Positions 1 to 8,556 are shown, counted from the stretch's first letter. The stretch is DNA of 64,000 nt from Falsiroseomonas tokyonensis (GCF_019024325.1 NZ_JAFNJS010000005.1:372001-436000), one strand, 5' to 3'. A program made the numbers and translations. The notes: generated by a model not told the origin, from the letters alone.

Positions 1-345
1 GTCGTGGCCATGAAACAGGTTGTCCCCCAGCACCAGGGCGGAGGGTTCGCCTGCGAGAAAATCCTCGGCCAGGACGAAGGCATGGGCGATGCCGCGCGGC
101 TTGTCCTGCTCGGCGTATTCCAGCTTCAGGCCCCAGCGCGCGCCATCCCCCAGCAGGCGCTGGAACAGCGGCAGGTCGTGCGGGGTGGAGATGATCATGA
201 TCTCCCGGATCCCGGCCAGCATCAGCACCGAGAGCGGGTAGTAGACCATCGGCTTGTCGAAGACCGGCAGCAGCTGCTTCGAGACGGCGAGTGTCGCCGG
301 GTGCAGGCGCGTGCCCGATCCGCCAGCCAGCACGATGCCCTTCAT
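1..345 (-). CDS. rmlA: Glucose-1-phosphate thymidylyltransferase RmlA (partial, N-terminal part)
   Basis: RmlA condenses glucose-1-phosphate and dTTP to dTDP-glucose, the first step of dTDP-L-rhamnose synthesis in the cytoplasm. Only the first 115 codons are present; the rest runs off the left edge. The protein opens with the nucleotidyltransferase signature [14 protein letters not shown], followed by [12 protein letters not shown] and [12 protein letters not shown], all diagnostic of the sugar-nucleotidyltransferase family. The ATG at 345 overlaps the rmlD stop as ATGA, so the gene is last of three translationally coupled rml genes here. The order rmlC-rmlD-rmlA leaves rmlB to lie beyond the edge or elsewhere. 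Confidence 0.95.
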   Translation of the reverse strand, partial: MKGIVLAGGSGTRLHPATLAVSKQLLPVFDKPMVYYPLSVLMLAGIREIMIISTPHDLPLFQRLLGDGARWGLKLEYAEQDKPRGIAHAFVLAEDFLAGEPSALVLGDNLFHGHD

Positions 346-1238
346 AGCCCATTCTCCCCAGCTGGTCCGACCAGCGCATCCAGGCACAGCGCCAGAGACC
401 GACGCCAATCGGCCGGCTGGATGCCATGTACCCGGCGAATGTGGCTGCAATCGAGCCGCCCATCGGCGGGACGGGCGGCGCGTGTCGGGTAGTCCGTCGT
501 TGCGATGGCGGCAAGTCTCGGCCGCTTGTGCCCGCGTTGCGCCGCCTGGTCCAGGATTTCGGCGGTGAAGCCGTGCCAGGTGGTATGCGGTGCGCCGGTC
601 AGGTGGAACAGGCCGAAGGCGGCGTCGCCGGCCGGCGCTGCCAGCAGGCGGGGGGCCATGGCGGCCACGGCCTCGGCCAGGTCGGCGGCGAAGGTCGGCG
701 CGCCGTGCTGGTCCGCCACCACGCGCAGCTCCTCCCGCTCCGCCGCCAGGCGCAGCATGGTCTTGACGAAATTGGCGCCATCCGCGCTGCAGACCCAGGC
801 GGTGCGCAGCACCACGCTGCGGGGGTTGGCCGCCAGAACCGCGCCTTCCCCTTCCGCCTTGCTGCGGCCATAGACGCCGAGGGGGGAGGGGGCGTCGGTC
901 TCCAGATAGGGCGCGCCCTTCCGCCCGTCGAAGACATAGTCGGTGGAGAAATGCACGAAGGGCGCGCCGATCGCCGCCGCCGCGGCGGCGAGGCGCGCGG
1001 CGCCGTCCCGGTTCACCGCGAAGGCCAGCGCCTCCTGGTCCTCGGCGCGGTCCACCGCGGTATAGGCGGCGGCATTCACCACCAGCTCCGGCGCCGCCGC
1101 GCGCATCGCGCGGGCGACGGAGGAGTCCTCCGTCAGGTCCAGCTCCGGCGGCTCCAGCGCCACCACCTCATGCCCGGCGAAGCGTCGCAGCAGCGCCTGC
1201 GCCACCTGGCCCTGGCGGCCCGCGACCAGGATGCGCAT
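342..1238 (-). CDS. rmlD: dTDP-4-dehydrorhamnose reductase RmlD
   Basis: RmlD reduces dTDP-4-keto-L-rhamnose to dTDP-L-rhamnose, the sugar donor for LPS or exopolysaccharide. The 298-residue protein matches the usual family length. It starts with [12 protein letters not shown], a Rossmann glycine-rich motif near residues 7-13. It has the extended-SDR catalytic YGRSK, and FSTDYVFDG is typical of RmlD. The start at 1238 overlaps the rmlC stop by four bases, which fixes this ATG over an upstream in-frame extension that would run into rmlC. Its stop overlaps the rmlA start in the same way. Confidence 0.95.
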   Translation of the reverse strand: MRILVAGRQGQVAQALLRRFAGHEVVALEPPELDLTEDSSVARAMRAAAPELVVNAAAYTAVDRAEDQEALAFAVNRDGAARLAAAAAAIGAPFVHFSTDYVFDGRKGAPYLETDAPSPLGVYGRSKAEGEGAVLAANPRSVVLRTAWVCSADGANFVKTMLRLAAEREELRVVADQHGAPTFAADLAEAVAAMAPRLLAAPAGDAAFGLFHLTGAPHTTWHGFTAEILDQAAQRGHKRPRLAAIATTDYPTRAARPADGRLDCSHIRRVHGIQPADWRRSLALCLDALVGPAGENGL

Positions 1239-1840
1239 CAGAAGGCCGGCCCGAGATCGGCCAGGCGCGGCGCCCGGCGGTCCTTGTCCGACAGCGTGGC
1301 GGCGACGCCGGCCAGGCCCCAGTCGATGCCGAGCGCCGGGTCGTCCCAGGCCAGCGACCGGTCGCAGTCCGGCGCATAGAGGGCGGTGACCTTGTAGGCG
1401 ACCTCCGTCTCCTCCTCCCGCGTCGCGAAGCCATGGGCGAAGCCGGGCGGCACCCACATCATCCGGCCGTCCGCGGCCGAAAGCTCCACCGCCACATGCC
1501 GGCCGAAGCTGGGCGAGGCGGCGCGGAGGTCCACCGCCACATCGAGGATGCGGCCGCGCAGAACCCGGATGAGCTTGCCTTGCGCATGCGGGTTCACCTG
1601 GAAATGCAGGCCGCGCACCGTGCCGATGGCCACCGAGAGGGACTGGTTGTCCTGGACGAATTCATCGCCGATGCCGATGGCGGCGAAGTCCCGGCGCGAA
1701 TAGGTCTCGACGAAGGCGCCGCGCGCATCGGCGAAGCGGCGCACGGACACCAGAAGCGGGCCCTCGATGGCGAAGGCCGCGGCCTCGACATTGCCGGCGC
1801 GGCGGACCTCGGCGGCTGGCGGCCCGATCCCGTCCGGCAT
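1238..1840 (-). CDS. rmlC: dTDP-4-dehydrorhamnose 3,5-epimerase RmlC
   Basis: RmlC epimerises dTDP-4-keto-6-deoxyglucose at C3 and C5. The 200-residue cupin protein has the family blocks FADARGAFVETY, QDNQSLS, GLHFQ with the catalytic histidine, and GKLIRVLRGRILDVAVDLR. About 20 extra N-terminal residues precede the conserved domain, so a later start cannot be ruled out. It is the first gene of the rmlC-rmlD-rmlA run and follows a 203-base spacer that probably holds the promoter. Confidence 0.94.
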   Translation of the reverse strand: MPDGIGPPAAEVRRAGNVEAAAFAIEGPLLVSVRRFADARGAFVETYSRRDFAAIGIGDEFVQDNQSLSVAIGTVRGLHFQVNPHAQGKLIRVLRGRILDVAVDLRAASPSFGRHVAVELSAADGRMMWVPPGFAHGFATREEETEVAYKVTALYAPDCDRSLAWDDPALGIDWGLAGVAATLSDKDRRAPRLADLGPAF

Positions 1841-2043
1841 GGCGACCTCTCCTCTCTGACCATTGGCTCAGGCCTGCGGGTGACCTCGGCGCGCGCTGCG
1901 CGGGTCCCATCATCTCAATCAGGAGCGTTCTGGAACGTCTCCGCCGCAGATACACCTATCGCGAGACAAATCGTTTCATAATACAACCAAGGCCTTGCGG
2001 GAAGGTCGCCGCCGCGGCCGCGGCCCGGATTCCACGCAATCGC
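1841..2043 (-). promoter_or_regulatory. Spacer upstream of rmlC, probable promoter region
   Basis: This 203-base gap lies between the glycosyltransferase stop and the rmlC start, both on the minus strand. It includes a locally AT-rich stretch around 1930-1990, unusual for this genome. On the minus strand there is a TATTAT hexamer at 1983-1978 that could be a -10 element, but I see no convincing -35. No gene is supported here. Confidence 0.3.
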
Positions 2044-3321
2044 CTAATCCTCCCGCTCCGGCTCCGGCTCCCCGCCCGCCGCCAGCTTCTCCACCAGGTC
2101 GAGCTGCCGCGGCAGGCATATGCTGCGCAGGTCGTAGCGGGCGATGATGTCGGCGCGGCCCTGGGCGGCCAGCCCGGCATGGCCTTCCGGATCCGCCAGC
2201 ACCTTCAGCACCGTCTTCGCCAGGGTGTCGGGCTCGAAGAAGGGGGCCAGCAGGCCGTTGCGGCCGTGCTGCACCACCTCGGTCACCGGCCGGGTCTCGG
2301 AGCCGACGATCAGCGCGCCGCAGGCCATGGCTTCCAGCATCGACCAGGACAGCACGAAGGGATAGGTCAGATAGACATGCGCCCGCGTCACGCGGAACAG
2401 CTGGTGCAAATCGTCATGCGCGACGCGGCCGGTGAAGTGGATGCGTGACAGGTCGAGCTGACCTTCCAGCTCCGCCAGCATCTTCGCCTTCCAGTTCTCC
2501 GCCCCCTCCGGCTTGCGGCCGTAGGAGATCTCGTTGCCGCCGACAATGACGGTCTGCAGCTTCGGGCGTTCGCGCTGCAGCCGGGGCAGGGCGCGCATGA
2601 AGCTGGGGAAGCCGCGATAGGGCTCCAGGTTGCGCGCGACATACGAAATCACCTCGTCGCCCCGGCGGAATTCGCGCCCGCCCGCCATGCGGAACACCGC
2701 CTGCGGATCGGGCGCGCAGCGCTGCGTATCCACGCCCTCATGCAGGCAGGAGATCCGGCGCCGCGCCCAGTCCGGGTAGCGCGACCACTGCCAGCGCGTC
2801 GGGCTGATGCCCCAGTCGGCGGCCTGCAGGGAGATCAGCTGGGTGGCGTTCAGCACGCGGATGCGCGCCGCATCGTCCAGCCCCACCTGCTGATCCGGAT
2901 CGAAGCCCAGGTCCTGGCCGACCGAATTGTAGTAGAATTCCCAGTAGAACAGCGTGCGCGCCTGCGGGAAGACGTCCTTCAGGAACAGGCCCTCGCCCCA
3001 GCCGGGGTGGCAGACGATGATGTCCGGCTTCAGCCCCTTGTCGCGCAGCTGCACCAGCTTGTTGGCCAGGTGCTGGCCACGGCGGGTGGAGGCTTCCAGC
3101 GAGCGCAGGTAGCGGTGGGTCTGGTCCCCGGCGCCTTTCGGCTGGCCATAGGCGATGTAGTTCACCCCCGGCGCGGCATAGCCCGGCTTCTCCCCCACCC
3201 CCCAGACCTGCACCCCCTGCCGCTGCGCCAGAGCGGGGGCGAGATGGGCGTATTGGCCCGGGAAGTTCTGGTGGATGAACATCGCCTTCAGGGGGCGGCG
3301 TGGCAGCAGAAGGGCCATCAT
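2044..3321 (-). CDS. Family 4 glycosyltransferase (GT-B fold)
   Basis: The 425-residue protein is probably a retaining glycosyltransferase of surface polysaccharide or glycolipid synthesis. The N-terminal half has FIHQNFPGQYAHL, typical of a GT4 acceptor domain. The C-terminal half has HEGVDT, VARNLEPYRG, TVIVGG, FTGRV, and the donor-site block LEAMACGALIVGSET ending in HGRNGLLAPF, where the usual E-x7-E element lies. Two adjacent ATGs (3321, 3318) follow a GGAGA site; either could be used. It lies directly upstream of the rhamnose genes on the same strand, so a rhamnosyl or related transfer is plausible, but the sugar is unknown. Confidence 0.88.
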   Translation of the reverse strand: MMALLLPRRPLKAMFIHQNFPGQYAHLAPALAQRQGVQVWGVGEKPGYAAPGVNYIAYGQPKGAGDQTHRYLRSLEASTRRGQHLANKLVQLRDKGLKPDIIVCHPGWGEGLFLKDVFPQARTLFYWEFYYNSVGQDLGFDPDQQVGLDDAARIRVLNATQLISLQAADWGISPTRWQWSRYPDWARRRISCLHEGVDTQRCAPDPQAVFRMAGGREFRRGDEVISYVARNLEPYRGFPSFMRALPRLQRERPKLQTVIVGGNEISYGRKPEGAENWKAKMLAELEGQLDLSRIHFTGRVAHDDLHQLFRVTRAHVYLTYPFVLSWSMLEAMACGALIVGSETRPVTEVVQHGRNGLLAPFFEPDTLAKTVLKVLADPEGHAGLAAQGRADIIARYDLRSICLPRQLDLVEKLAAGGEPEPERED

Positions 3322-3489
3322 GTCTCCGACGGGCGGCAGGCTGGCCGCGAAACTGTAAGGCGGCGCGCGCAGGGTCAAGCGGCCCCAAACCCCGTCGCGG
3401 GGCTGGCGGGCTGTTCGGCGAAGGGCGCTCCTGGCAGATTGCCGAGGGTATTGTTTTGTAGGGCAGCCTGCCCACAGGGGAAGAAACGC

Positions 3490-5235
3490 ATGGCGGAAGG
3501 CACCAGGGGCAGCCGGAAGCGGCCGGAGGATCTGCGCAGCCATCGCTGGTACGGCGTGGACGATCTGCGCGCCTTCGGCCACCGGTCCCGCATGCTGCAG
3601 ATGGGTTTTTCGGAATCCGATTTCCGCGGCAAGCCGGTGATCGGGATCATCAACACCTGGTCGGAGCTGAGCCCCTGCCACTTCCATTTCCGCACCCGGG
3701 CGGAGGAGGTGAAGCGCGGCGTCTGGCAGGCCGGCGGCTTCCCGGTGGAACTACCGGCGCATCCGGTCACCGAGCAGTACATGAAGCCCACCAGCATGCT
3801 CTATCGCAACCTGCTGGCCATGGAGACGGAGGAACTGGCCCGCAGCCAGCCCTGCGACGGGCTGGTGCTGCTGGGCGGCTGCGACAAGACGCCGCCCGGC
3901 CTGGTGATGGGCGCGCTCTCGGCCGGGCTGCCCTTCATCTTCGTCCCCGCCGGGCCGATGAACAGCGGCAGCTGGCGCGGCAAGACGCTGGGCTCGGGGT
4001 CCGACGCCTGGAAATACCATGCGGAGCTGCGGGCCGGCACCATCACGCCGGCGCAGTGGAAGGACATGGAGGGCGGCATGGCCCGCTCCTTCGGCACCTG
4101 CATGACCGCCGGCACGGCGGCCACCATGATGCTGGCGGTGGAGGCGATGGGCTTGACCCTGCCCGGCGCCAGCTCGATCCCGGCCGCCGATTCCGCGCAT
4201 CCCCGCATGGCGACCGATTCGGGCAAGCGCATCGTCGAGATGGTCTGGGATGATGAGACGCCGGCAAAGCTGCTGAGCCAGGGCAGCATCGACAATGCCG
4301 TGGCCGCCACCATGGCCTTCGGCGGATCGACCAATGCCATCATCCACATCATCGCCATGGCACGCCGCGCCGGGCTGGAGCTGGATCTGGAGCGCTTCGA
4401 CGCCATCAGCCGCCGCGTGCCGCTGATCGCCAATCTGCGCCCAAATGGCGACACCTACCTGATGGCGGACTTCTTCTTCGCCGGTGGCAGCCGCGCCTTC
4501 CTGAACCGGCTCTCACCCCATCTGGACCTCAGCGCGAAGACGGTCTCCGGCGCCACGCTGGGCGAAGACATCGCCGGCGCCGATGTCTTCAACGCGGAGA
4601 TCATCCGACCGCTCGACCGCCCGCTGCAGGCGGAGGGCGGGCTCGCCGTGCTGAAGGGCTCGCTGGCGCCGCGTGGCGCCGTCATCAAGACCAGTGCGGC
4701 CGATCCGCGGCTGCTGAGCCATACCGGCCCGGCCGTGGTCTTCGAGAACTACGCGGACCTGAAGAAGCGCCTGGACGATCCGGACCTCGATGTGACGGCC
4801 GACAGCGTTCTGGTGCTGCGCTCCGCCGGGCCCCAGGGCGGCCCCGGCATGCCGGAATGGGGCATGATGCCGATCCCCCAGAAGCTGCTGAAGCAGGGGG
4901 TGCGGGACATGGTGCGCCTGTCCGATGCCCGCATGTCCGGCACAAGCTACGGCACCTGCGTGCTGCATGTGGCGCCCGAAAGCCATGTCGGCGGGCCCCT
5001 GGCCCTGGTGCGAGAGGGCGACCTGATCCGGCTGGACGTGCCGAACCGCAAGCTGGACCTGCTGGTGGAGGAGGCCGAGCTGGCCCGCCGCCAGGCCGCC
5101 TGGCAGGCCCCCACCCGCCGCTATGCGCGCGGCTGGACTTCCATGTACCTGGACCAGGTGACCCAGGCGGATGTGGGCTGCGACCTGCGCTTCCTGGAGG
5201 CCGGGGAGGCGACGCCGGAGCCCGACATCTACTGA
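3490..5235 (+). CDS. IlvD/Edd-family sugar-acid dehydratase, L-arabonate dehydratase-like
   Basis: This enzyme family dehydrates aldonic acids to 2-keto-3-deoxy acids using an iron-sulfur cluster and Mg2+. The 581-residue protein carries the three cluster cysteines in their usual contexts: Cys63 (SPCH), Cys131 (GGCDK) and Cys204 (FGTC). NTWSELSPCHFHFR and the WTSMYLDQVTQA tail are characteristic of arabonate/xylonate-type members rather than the branched-chain IlvD. The start follows a GGGGAAGAA ribosome site. It is divergent from the glycosyltransferase. No other pentose-pathway gene is adjacent, so the exact substrate (L-arabonate, D-xylonate or D-fuconate) is inferred from similarity only. 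Confidence 0.9.
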   Translation: MAEGTRGSRKRPEDLRSHRWYGVDDLRAFGHRSRMLQMGFSESDFRGKPVIGIINTWSELSPCHFHFRTRAEEVKRGVWQAGGFPVELPAHPVTEQYMKPTSMLYRNLLAMETEELARSQPCDGLVLLGGCDKTPPGLVMGALSAGLPFIFVPAGPMNSGSWRGKTLGSGSDAWKYHAELRAGTITPAQWKDMEGGMARSFGTCMTAGTAATMMLAVEAMGLTLPGASSIPAADSAHPRMATDSGKRIVEMVWDDETPAKLLSQGSIDNAVAATMAFGGSTNAIIHIIAMARRAGLELDLERFDAISRRVPLIANLRPNGDTYLMADFFFAGGSRAFLNRLSPHLDLSAKTVSGATLGEDIAGADVFNAEIIRPLDRPLQAEGGLAVLKGSLAPRGAVIKTSAADPRLLSHTGPAVVFENYADLKKRLDDPDLDVTADSVLVLRSAGPQGGPGMPEWGMMPIPQKLLKQGVRDMVRLSDARMSGTSYGTCVLHVAPESHVGGPLALVREGDLIRLDVPNRKLDLLVEEAELARRQAAWQAPTRRYARGWTSMYLDQVTQADVGCDLRFLEAGEATPEPDIY

Positions 5236-5398
5236 GAGCCTGACCCAGGAGATCCGCGGGTCGGTCCAGTGCGGCTTTTCCGTCCTGGCGGCGTCCGGCA
5301 ACCTGCGGATGCCACCAGCATCGGCGGCCTTGCCGGTCCTGGCCCGGGACGAAAATCCGCGACCCGTCCTCAGCCGGCAACCTCTTGGGTCAGGCTCT
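5235..5398. mobile_element. 164-bp inverted-repeat element, MITE-like
   Basis: The ends form an inverted repeat: AGAGCCTGACCCAGGAG at 5235-5251 pairs with CTCTTGGGTCAGGCTCT at 5382-5398 with one mismatch. The interior keeps weaker symmetry (a TTTTC-GTCC block on the left mirrored by GGGACGAAAAT on the right) and a direct repeat CCGGCAACCT at 5295-5304 and 5374-5383. It has no coding capacity. Size and ends fit a non-autonomous insertion element, perhaps mobilised by an IS5/IS427-type transposase; that family assignment is a guess. The left end begins on the last base of the dehydratase stop codon. No clean target duplication is visible (TGA on the left, TGG on the right). It could alternatively act as a transcription terminator. 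Confidence 0.5.
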
Positions 5399-5421
5399 GG
5401 GGCATCGCCCTAGGGCTCGCC

Positions 5422-5742
5422 TTAGCGGCGGGCCTTCCGCGAGGGACGGCTGGCGGCCGGGGCCTCGGCCTTCTTCGATCGGGCGCGCGGCATGGCGGGG
5501 GCGGGGCCGGCATCATCCTCCACCACCGGCGCCGGGCCCAGCCGGGCCGGGCTTTCCGTCAGCGTCGCGCCGATGCCGGGGTGATGCGCCGCCCCGGCCA
5601 AGTCGGATGGCGGCGCGGCCGCGGCCTGCTCCGCCATCTCGCGGCTGGCGCGCGCCCAATGCGCCTCTTGCCGGCCCTGCGGGCGGCCCTCCTGCTCCCA
5701 GATCTCATGGGCACGCTGGCGAATGCGGTCCTCGTCGGACAT
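5422..5742 (-). CDS. DUF2934 domain protein
   Basis: The 106-residue protein opens with MSDEDRIRQRAHEIWEQEG followed by GRQEAHWARA. This is the short DUF2934 helix motif found in many alpha- and betaproteobacterial small proteins of unknown function. The remainder is Ala/Pro-rich and ends in a basic tail (SRPSRKARR) that could contact nucleic acid. An AGGGAG site sits about eight bases before the ATG. Neighbours are a small hydrophobic protein and a signalling pair. No biochemical role can be assigned. Confidence 0.8.
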   Translation of the reverse strand: MSDEDRIRQRAHEIWEQEGRPQGRQEAHWARASREMAEQAAAAPPSDLAGAAHHPGIGATLTESPARLGPAPVVEDDAGPAPAMPRARSKKAEAPAASRPSRKARR

Positions 5743-5806
5743 GGCTGTCTCCCTGGCTGAAGGCCGGGCCCGGCCCGTCCCCGCGACGTGCGGCGGTCAG
5801 GGCGGG

Positions 5807-6034
5807 TCAATCCTCCGGATGATCCGTTGCGAACGGCGAGCCCCGGCCCGGGTTCCGTGCGCCGTCTTCCAGCCGGCAGGCGCCGGGCGCGGGCGCGGTG
5901 CAGCGGCCGAACTGGCAGCAGGAGGGGCCCAGCAGCAGCAGCATCGCCAGGGTCAGGGCGAACAGGCCGCGCCGCAGCCGCGGCCGTGGCGCCACTGCCG
6001 GGGGGCGGCGGCGGAAGGGTGATTCGCTCAGCAT
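5807..6034 (-). CDS. Small putative membrane-anchored protein, 75 residues
   Basis: I do not recognise this protein. It has an Arg-rich N-terminus, a single hydrophobic segment (LFALTLAMLLLLG, about residues 24-36) ending in CCQFGRC, then a polar tail with another Cys. This could be a signal anchor or a lipoprotein-like export signal followed by a short cysteine-containing peptide. The ribosome site is weak and base composition alone could sustain an open frame of this length, so its reality is uncertain. Confidence 0.4.
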   Translation of the reverse strand: MLSESPFRRRPPAVAPRPRLRRGLFALTLAMLLLLGPSCCQFGRCTAPAPGACRLEDGARNPGRGSPFATDHPED

Positions 6035-6105
6035 GCGGCGCTCGGGTCGGATCCCCTGATGCGTTTTCTGGGTGGCCTGGCGCGGCTACGCGGCGTGGGA
6101 ATGCC

Positions 6106-7494
6106 CTAGCAGCCGCGGATCAGCAGCCGGGCGCGCAGCCCGCCCTTTGGCATCCGCCAGGCATCCAGCCGCCCGCCCTGTAGCGCCGCCAGCCGCCGGG
6201 CGATGGCGAGGGCCAGGCGCCGCGCCGCCTCCGCCTCCTCCCCCGGCTGCGTGGCGCCCGAGGCGATCAGCAGGTCGAGCCGCGCCTGCCCGCCGGCCGC
6301 CTCCAGCGCCAGCTCGGCCCGGCCGCCGGCCGCGCCGCCCAGCGTCGTGCCGCCCAGAAGCGCCATGGCGCGGGCCAGCCTTTCATCGTCCAGCAGGAAG
6401 GCCCGCTCCGGCTCCGCCTGCAGCACCGCCGGCCGGTCACAAGCCAGGCCCAGCGCCGCGAGAGCTTCGGCGACACGGTCGAGCAGGCGCTGCGGCGAGA
6501 CCGGCGCGCGCCGCGGCTGCGCCACCCCGGCCTGCAGCGCCACCAGGTCCATCAGCTCGTCCAGCAGATGCAGCAGCCGCCGCGGCGCCCCGGCTTTAAC
6601 AGGCGGGCGCGGCGCGGCGCGCAGCAGGTCGCCCAGCGGACCGTGCAGGTCGCGGGCGATGCCCTCGATCCCATTGCCGGCGGGGTCCAGCCGCTGGGCC
6701 AGGGTCCGCAGCAGCGCCTCCGCCGCACGGCAGGGGCTCAGCGGCAGTTCCTGTGCCCAGGCGGCCGGTTCCGCCCGCGGGGGCGCCGGCGACGCCTGGC
6801 GCGGCTGCGGATCCGGGATCGGCGCCAGCAGGCCGGAAGCGGTGGGCCGGCGGGTCCAGGCAATCGGGGCATGGATGGTGCCGCTGGCGCGACGTGGCGG
6901 CCAGCTGGCCTCCGGCGCGCCGGCCAGCCAGGCGGGCGCCGATGGCGCCCCAGGCTCCGCCGACTGCTCCGCCGCCTGCTCCGCCTCCTGCCAGGCTTCC
7001 GCGGCCACGGCGGCGCGGCGCAGCGCGGCGCGGGCCAGCGCGTCCTGCACCATGCGGGCCAGCTCGCTCGCGCGCATCGGCTTGTGCAGCGTGCCGAAGG
7101 CGCCGAGGCGCGCGGCGGCCATGCCCTGGGCGGCGGAGGCATAGCCGGTGACCAGCACCACCTCCAGCGCCTGGGCCTGGCTGCGGCCGCGCAGCGCCGT
7201 CTCGGCCAGCGCCAGGCCATCGGTGCCGGGCATGCGGATATCGGTGACCAGCACGGCGACATCCGGACGGCGCCGAAGCAGGTCCAGCGCCGCCTCGGTG
7301 GAGCCGGCCGAGACCACCTGCAGCCCGCGCCGGCCGAGCGCGCCGGCCAGCTCCTCCCGCACGTCCCAATCGTCGTCGACGATCAGGACGGCACCCTCGG
7401 CCGGGACCGGCTCCGCCTCGCCGGAACGCAGGCGGGGCAGGCGGAGCGTGCTGGGCGGTCGCGGGCCGCCAAGGCCGATCGGCAGGTTCATCAT
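6106..7494 (-). CDS. Receiver domain fused to a degenerate histidine-kinase module
   Basis: Residues ~35-150 form an intact CheY-like receiver: acidic pair in VLIVDDD, phosphoacceptor Asp85 (VTDIRMPG), Thr116 (LVTGYAS) and Lys138 (HKP). A Pro/Ala-rich linker follows to ~250. Residues ~255-462 resemble a HisKA/HATPase pair, but the H-box reads ARDLHGPLGDLL, with Arg281 where the phosphoacceptor His belongs. The N-box Asn and the G1 DxGxG motif are also absent, while a G2-like RRLALAIARRLAALQGG is kept. It therefore probably receives phosphate but cannot autophosphorylate. It is divergent from the OmpR-type regulator at 7774. Two tandem ATGs (7494, 7491) follow a GGAG. Confidence 0.8.
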   Translation of the reverse strand: MMNLPIGLGGPRPPSTLRLPRLRSGEAEPVPAEGAVLIVDDDWDVREELAGALGRRGLQVVSAGSTEAALDLLRRRPDVAVLVTDIRMPGTDGLALAETALRGRSQAQALEVVLVTGYASAAQGMAAARLGAFGTLHKPMRASELARMVQDALARAALRRAAVAAEAWQEAEQAAEQSAEPGAPSAPAWLAGAPEASWPPRRASGTIHAPIAWTRRPTASGLLAPIPDPQPRQASPAPPRAEPAAWAQELPLSPCRAAEALLRTLAQRLDPAGNGIEGIARDLHGPLGDLLRAAPRPPVKAGAPRRLLHLLDELMDLVALQAGVAQPRRAPVSPQRLLDRVAEALAALGLACDRPAVLQAEPERAFLLDDERLARAMALLGGTTLGGAAGGRAELALEAAGGQARLDLLIASGATQPGEEAEAARRLALAIARRLAALQGGRLDAWRMPKGGLRARLLIRGC

Positions 7495-7517
7495 CTGGCT
7501 CCGTCTCGCATCGCGGC

Positions 7518-7586
7518 CCCTGGGCTGGGGTCCCTGGGCTGGGGTCCCTGGGCTGGGCTCCCTGGGGCTGGGCTCCCTGGGCGGGC
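7518..7586. repeat. Tandem 14-bp repeat (about five units)
   Basis: The unit CCCTGGGCTGGGGT occurs at 7518-7531 and 7532-7545. It is followed by a variant at 7546-7559, a 15-bp variant at 7560-7574 and a partial copy at 7575-7586. The array sits in the leader between the divergent signalling genes, just upstream of the minus-strand receiver gene. Such arrays change copy number by slippage and could alter promoter spacing. Confidence 0.85.
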
Positions 7587-7731
7587 CCGGACCGCCCTGG
7601 AAGGCGAGGCGATAAATGGAGCGAAGGGGCGTCAGCGTGTTGTCGCTTTTGGTATTAAGAATTCTGCCAAGTGCGGCGCCGGGCGCTCGACGTCGTGCGA
7701 CATCTTCGGGTAAACGGTTAAGTCAAGAAAT

Positions 7732-7749
7732 GTCTCCATTTGTGGAGAC
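7732..7749 (+). promoter_or_regulatory. Hairpin/operator in the leader of the OmpR-type gene
   Basis: GTCTCCA (7732-7738) and TGGAGAC (7743-7749) form a perfect 7-bp inverted repeat around a TTTG loop. It lies 24 bases before the ATG at 7774, in a stretch that is less GC-rich than its surroundings. It could be a dimeric regulator site for autoregulation or an RNA hairpin in the leader. Which of these applies is not decided by sequence. Confidence 0.45.
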
Positions 7750-7773
7750 GCCCCCCGCTCCGGGAGACTCAGC

Positions 7774-8556
7774 ATGACCTCGGCGACAATGCGCGCCCAG
7801 CGCGGTGGTGTGGAAGCCGGGGTCGTGGAGCGGGAGAAGCGCGCCGAGGACCAGGCGTTGCTGGGCCAGGCGATGATGCCGCTGGTGCTGCTGGCGGATG
7901 ATGAGCGGGAACTGACGGACGAGATGGCGGCCTATTTGGCCCGCTACGGCCTGCGGACCATCGTCGCCAATTCCTTCGCCGCCGCCGTCGCGGTGGTGGA
8001 GACCCACCGGCTGGATGCGATCATCCTGGACCAGCGCCTGGGCCCGGTGGACACGCTGCCGCACCTGCCCGAACTGCGCGCCCGGACCGAGGCGCCGATC
8101 CTGATCGTCACCGGCAACCGGGAGGAAACGGACCGCGTGCTGGGGCTGGAACTTGGCGCCGACGATTTCCTGGTGAAGCCGGTCTCGGGGCGCGAATTGG
8201 TGGCGCGCCTGCGCGCGCGGATCCGCCGCCCCGGCAATGCCCTGCCGGCGCCGCGCCGCGACCGCTGGCGGCTGCAGGCGGTGGAACGGCGCCTGGTGCG
8301 GCCGGATGGCAGCCAGCTGGAGCTGACCGGGGCGGAATTCGACCTGCTGGCGGTGCTGGCCGCCATGCCGGGCGAGGTGCAGACGCGGGAGGCGCTGACC
8401 CAGCAGGTGTTCCGCCGCGCCTGGCGGCCGGGGGACCGCGCGGTGGATAACGCGGTGCTGCATCTGCGCCAGAAACTGGCGCCGGAGCTGGGCGAGCGCT
8501 GCATCATCACCATCCGCCAGGTCGGCTATGTCTTCATCGGCTTCCCGAACAGCTGA
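7774..8556 (+). CDS. OmpR/PhoB-family response regulator
   Basis: The 260-residue protein has a receiver domain from about residue 35 (VLLADDERE; phosphoacceptor in IILDQRLG; TG in IVTGNRE; Lys in FLVKPVSG). It then has a winged-helix DNA-binding domain (LTGAEFDLLAVLA, VDNAVLHLRQKL, IITIRQVGYVF). About 30 N-terminal residues precede the receiver, but a GGGAG site seven bases before the ATG at 7774 supports this start over the internal MM at residues 34-35. No complete histidine kinase is adjacent. Its divergent partner carries only a decayed kinase module, so the cognate kinase is probably encoded elsewhere. Confidence 0.9.
   Translation: MTSATMRAQRGGVEAGVVEREKRAEDQALLGQAMMPLVLLADDERELTDEMAAYLARYGLRTIVANSFAAAVAVVETHRLDAIILDQRLGPVDTLPHLPELRARTEAPILIVTGNREETDRVLGLELGADDFLVKPVSGRELVARLRARIRRPGNALPAPRRDRWRLQAVERRLVRPDGSQLELTGAEFDLLAVLAAMPGEVQTREALTQQVFRRAWRPGDRAVDNAVLHLRQKLAPELGERCIITIRQVGYVFIGFPNS

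Noticed and set aside
2740-3489. A 250-codon N-terminal extension of the sugar-acid dehydratase
   Set aside because: It is antisense to the glycosyltransferase, and the family start with a good ribosome site is at 3490.
7518-7586. Tandem repeat as a possible CRISPR array
   Set aside because: Units are contiguous with no spacers and are too short.
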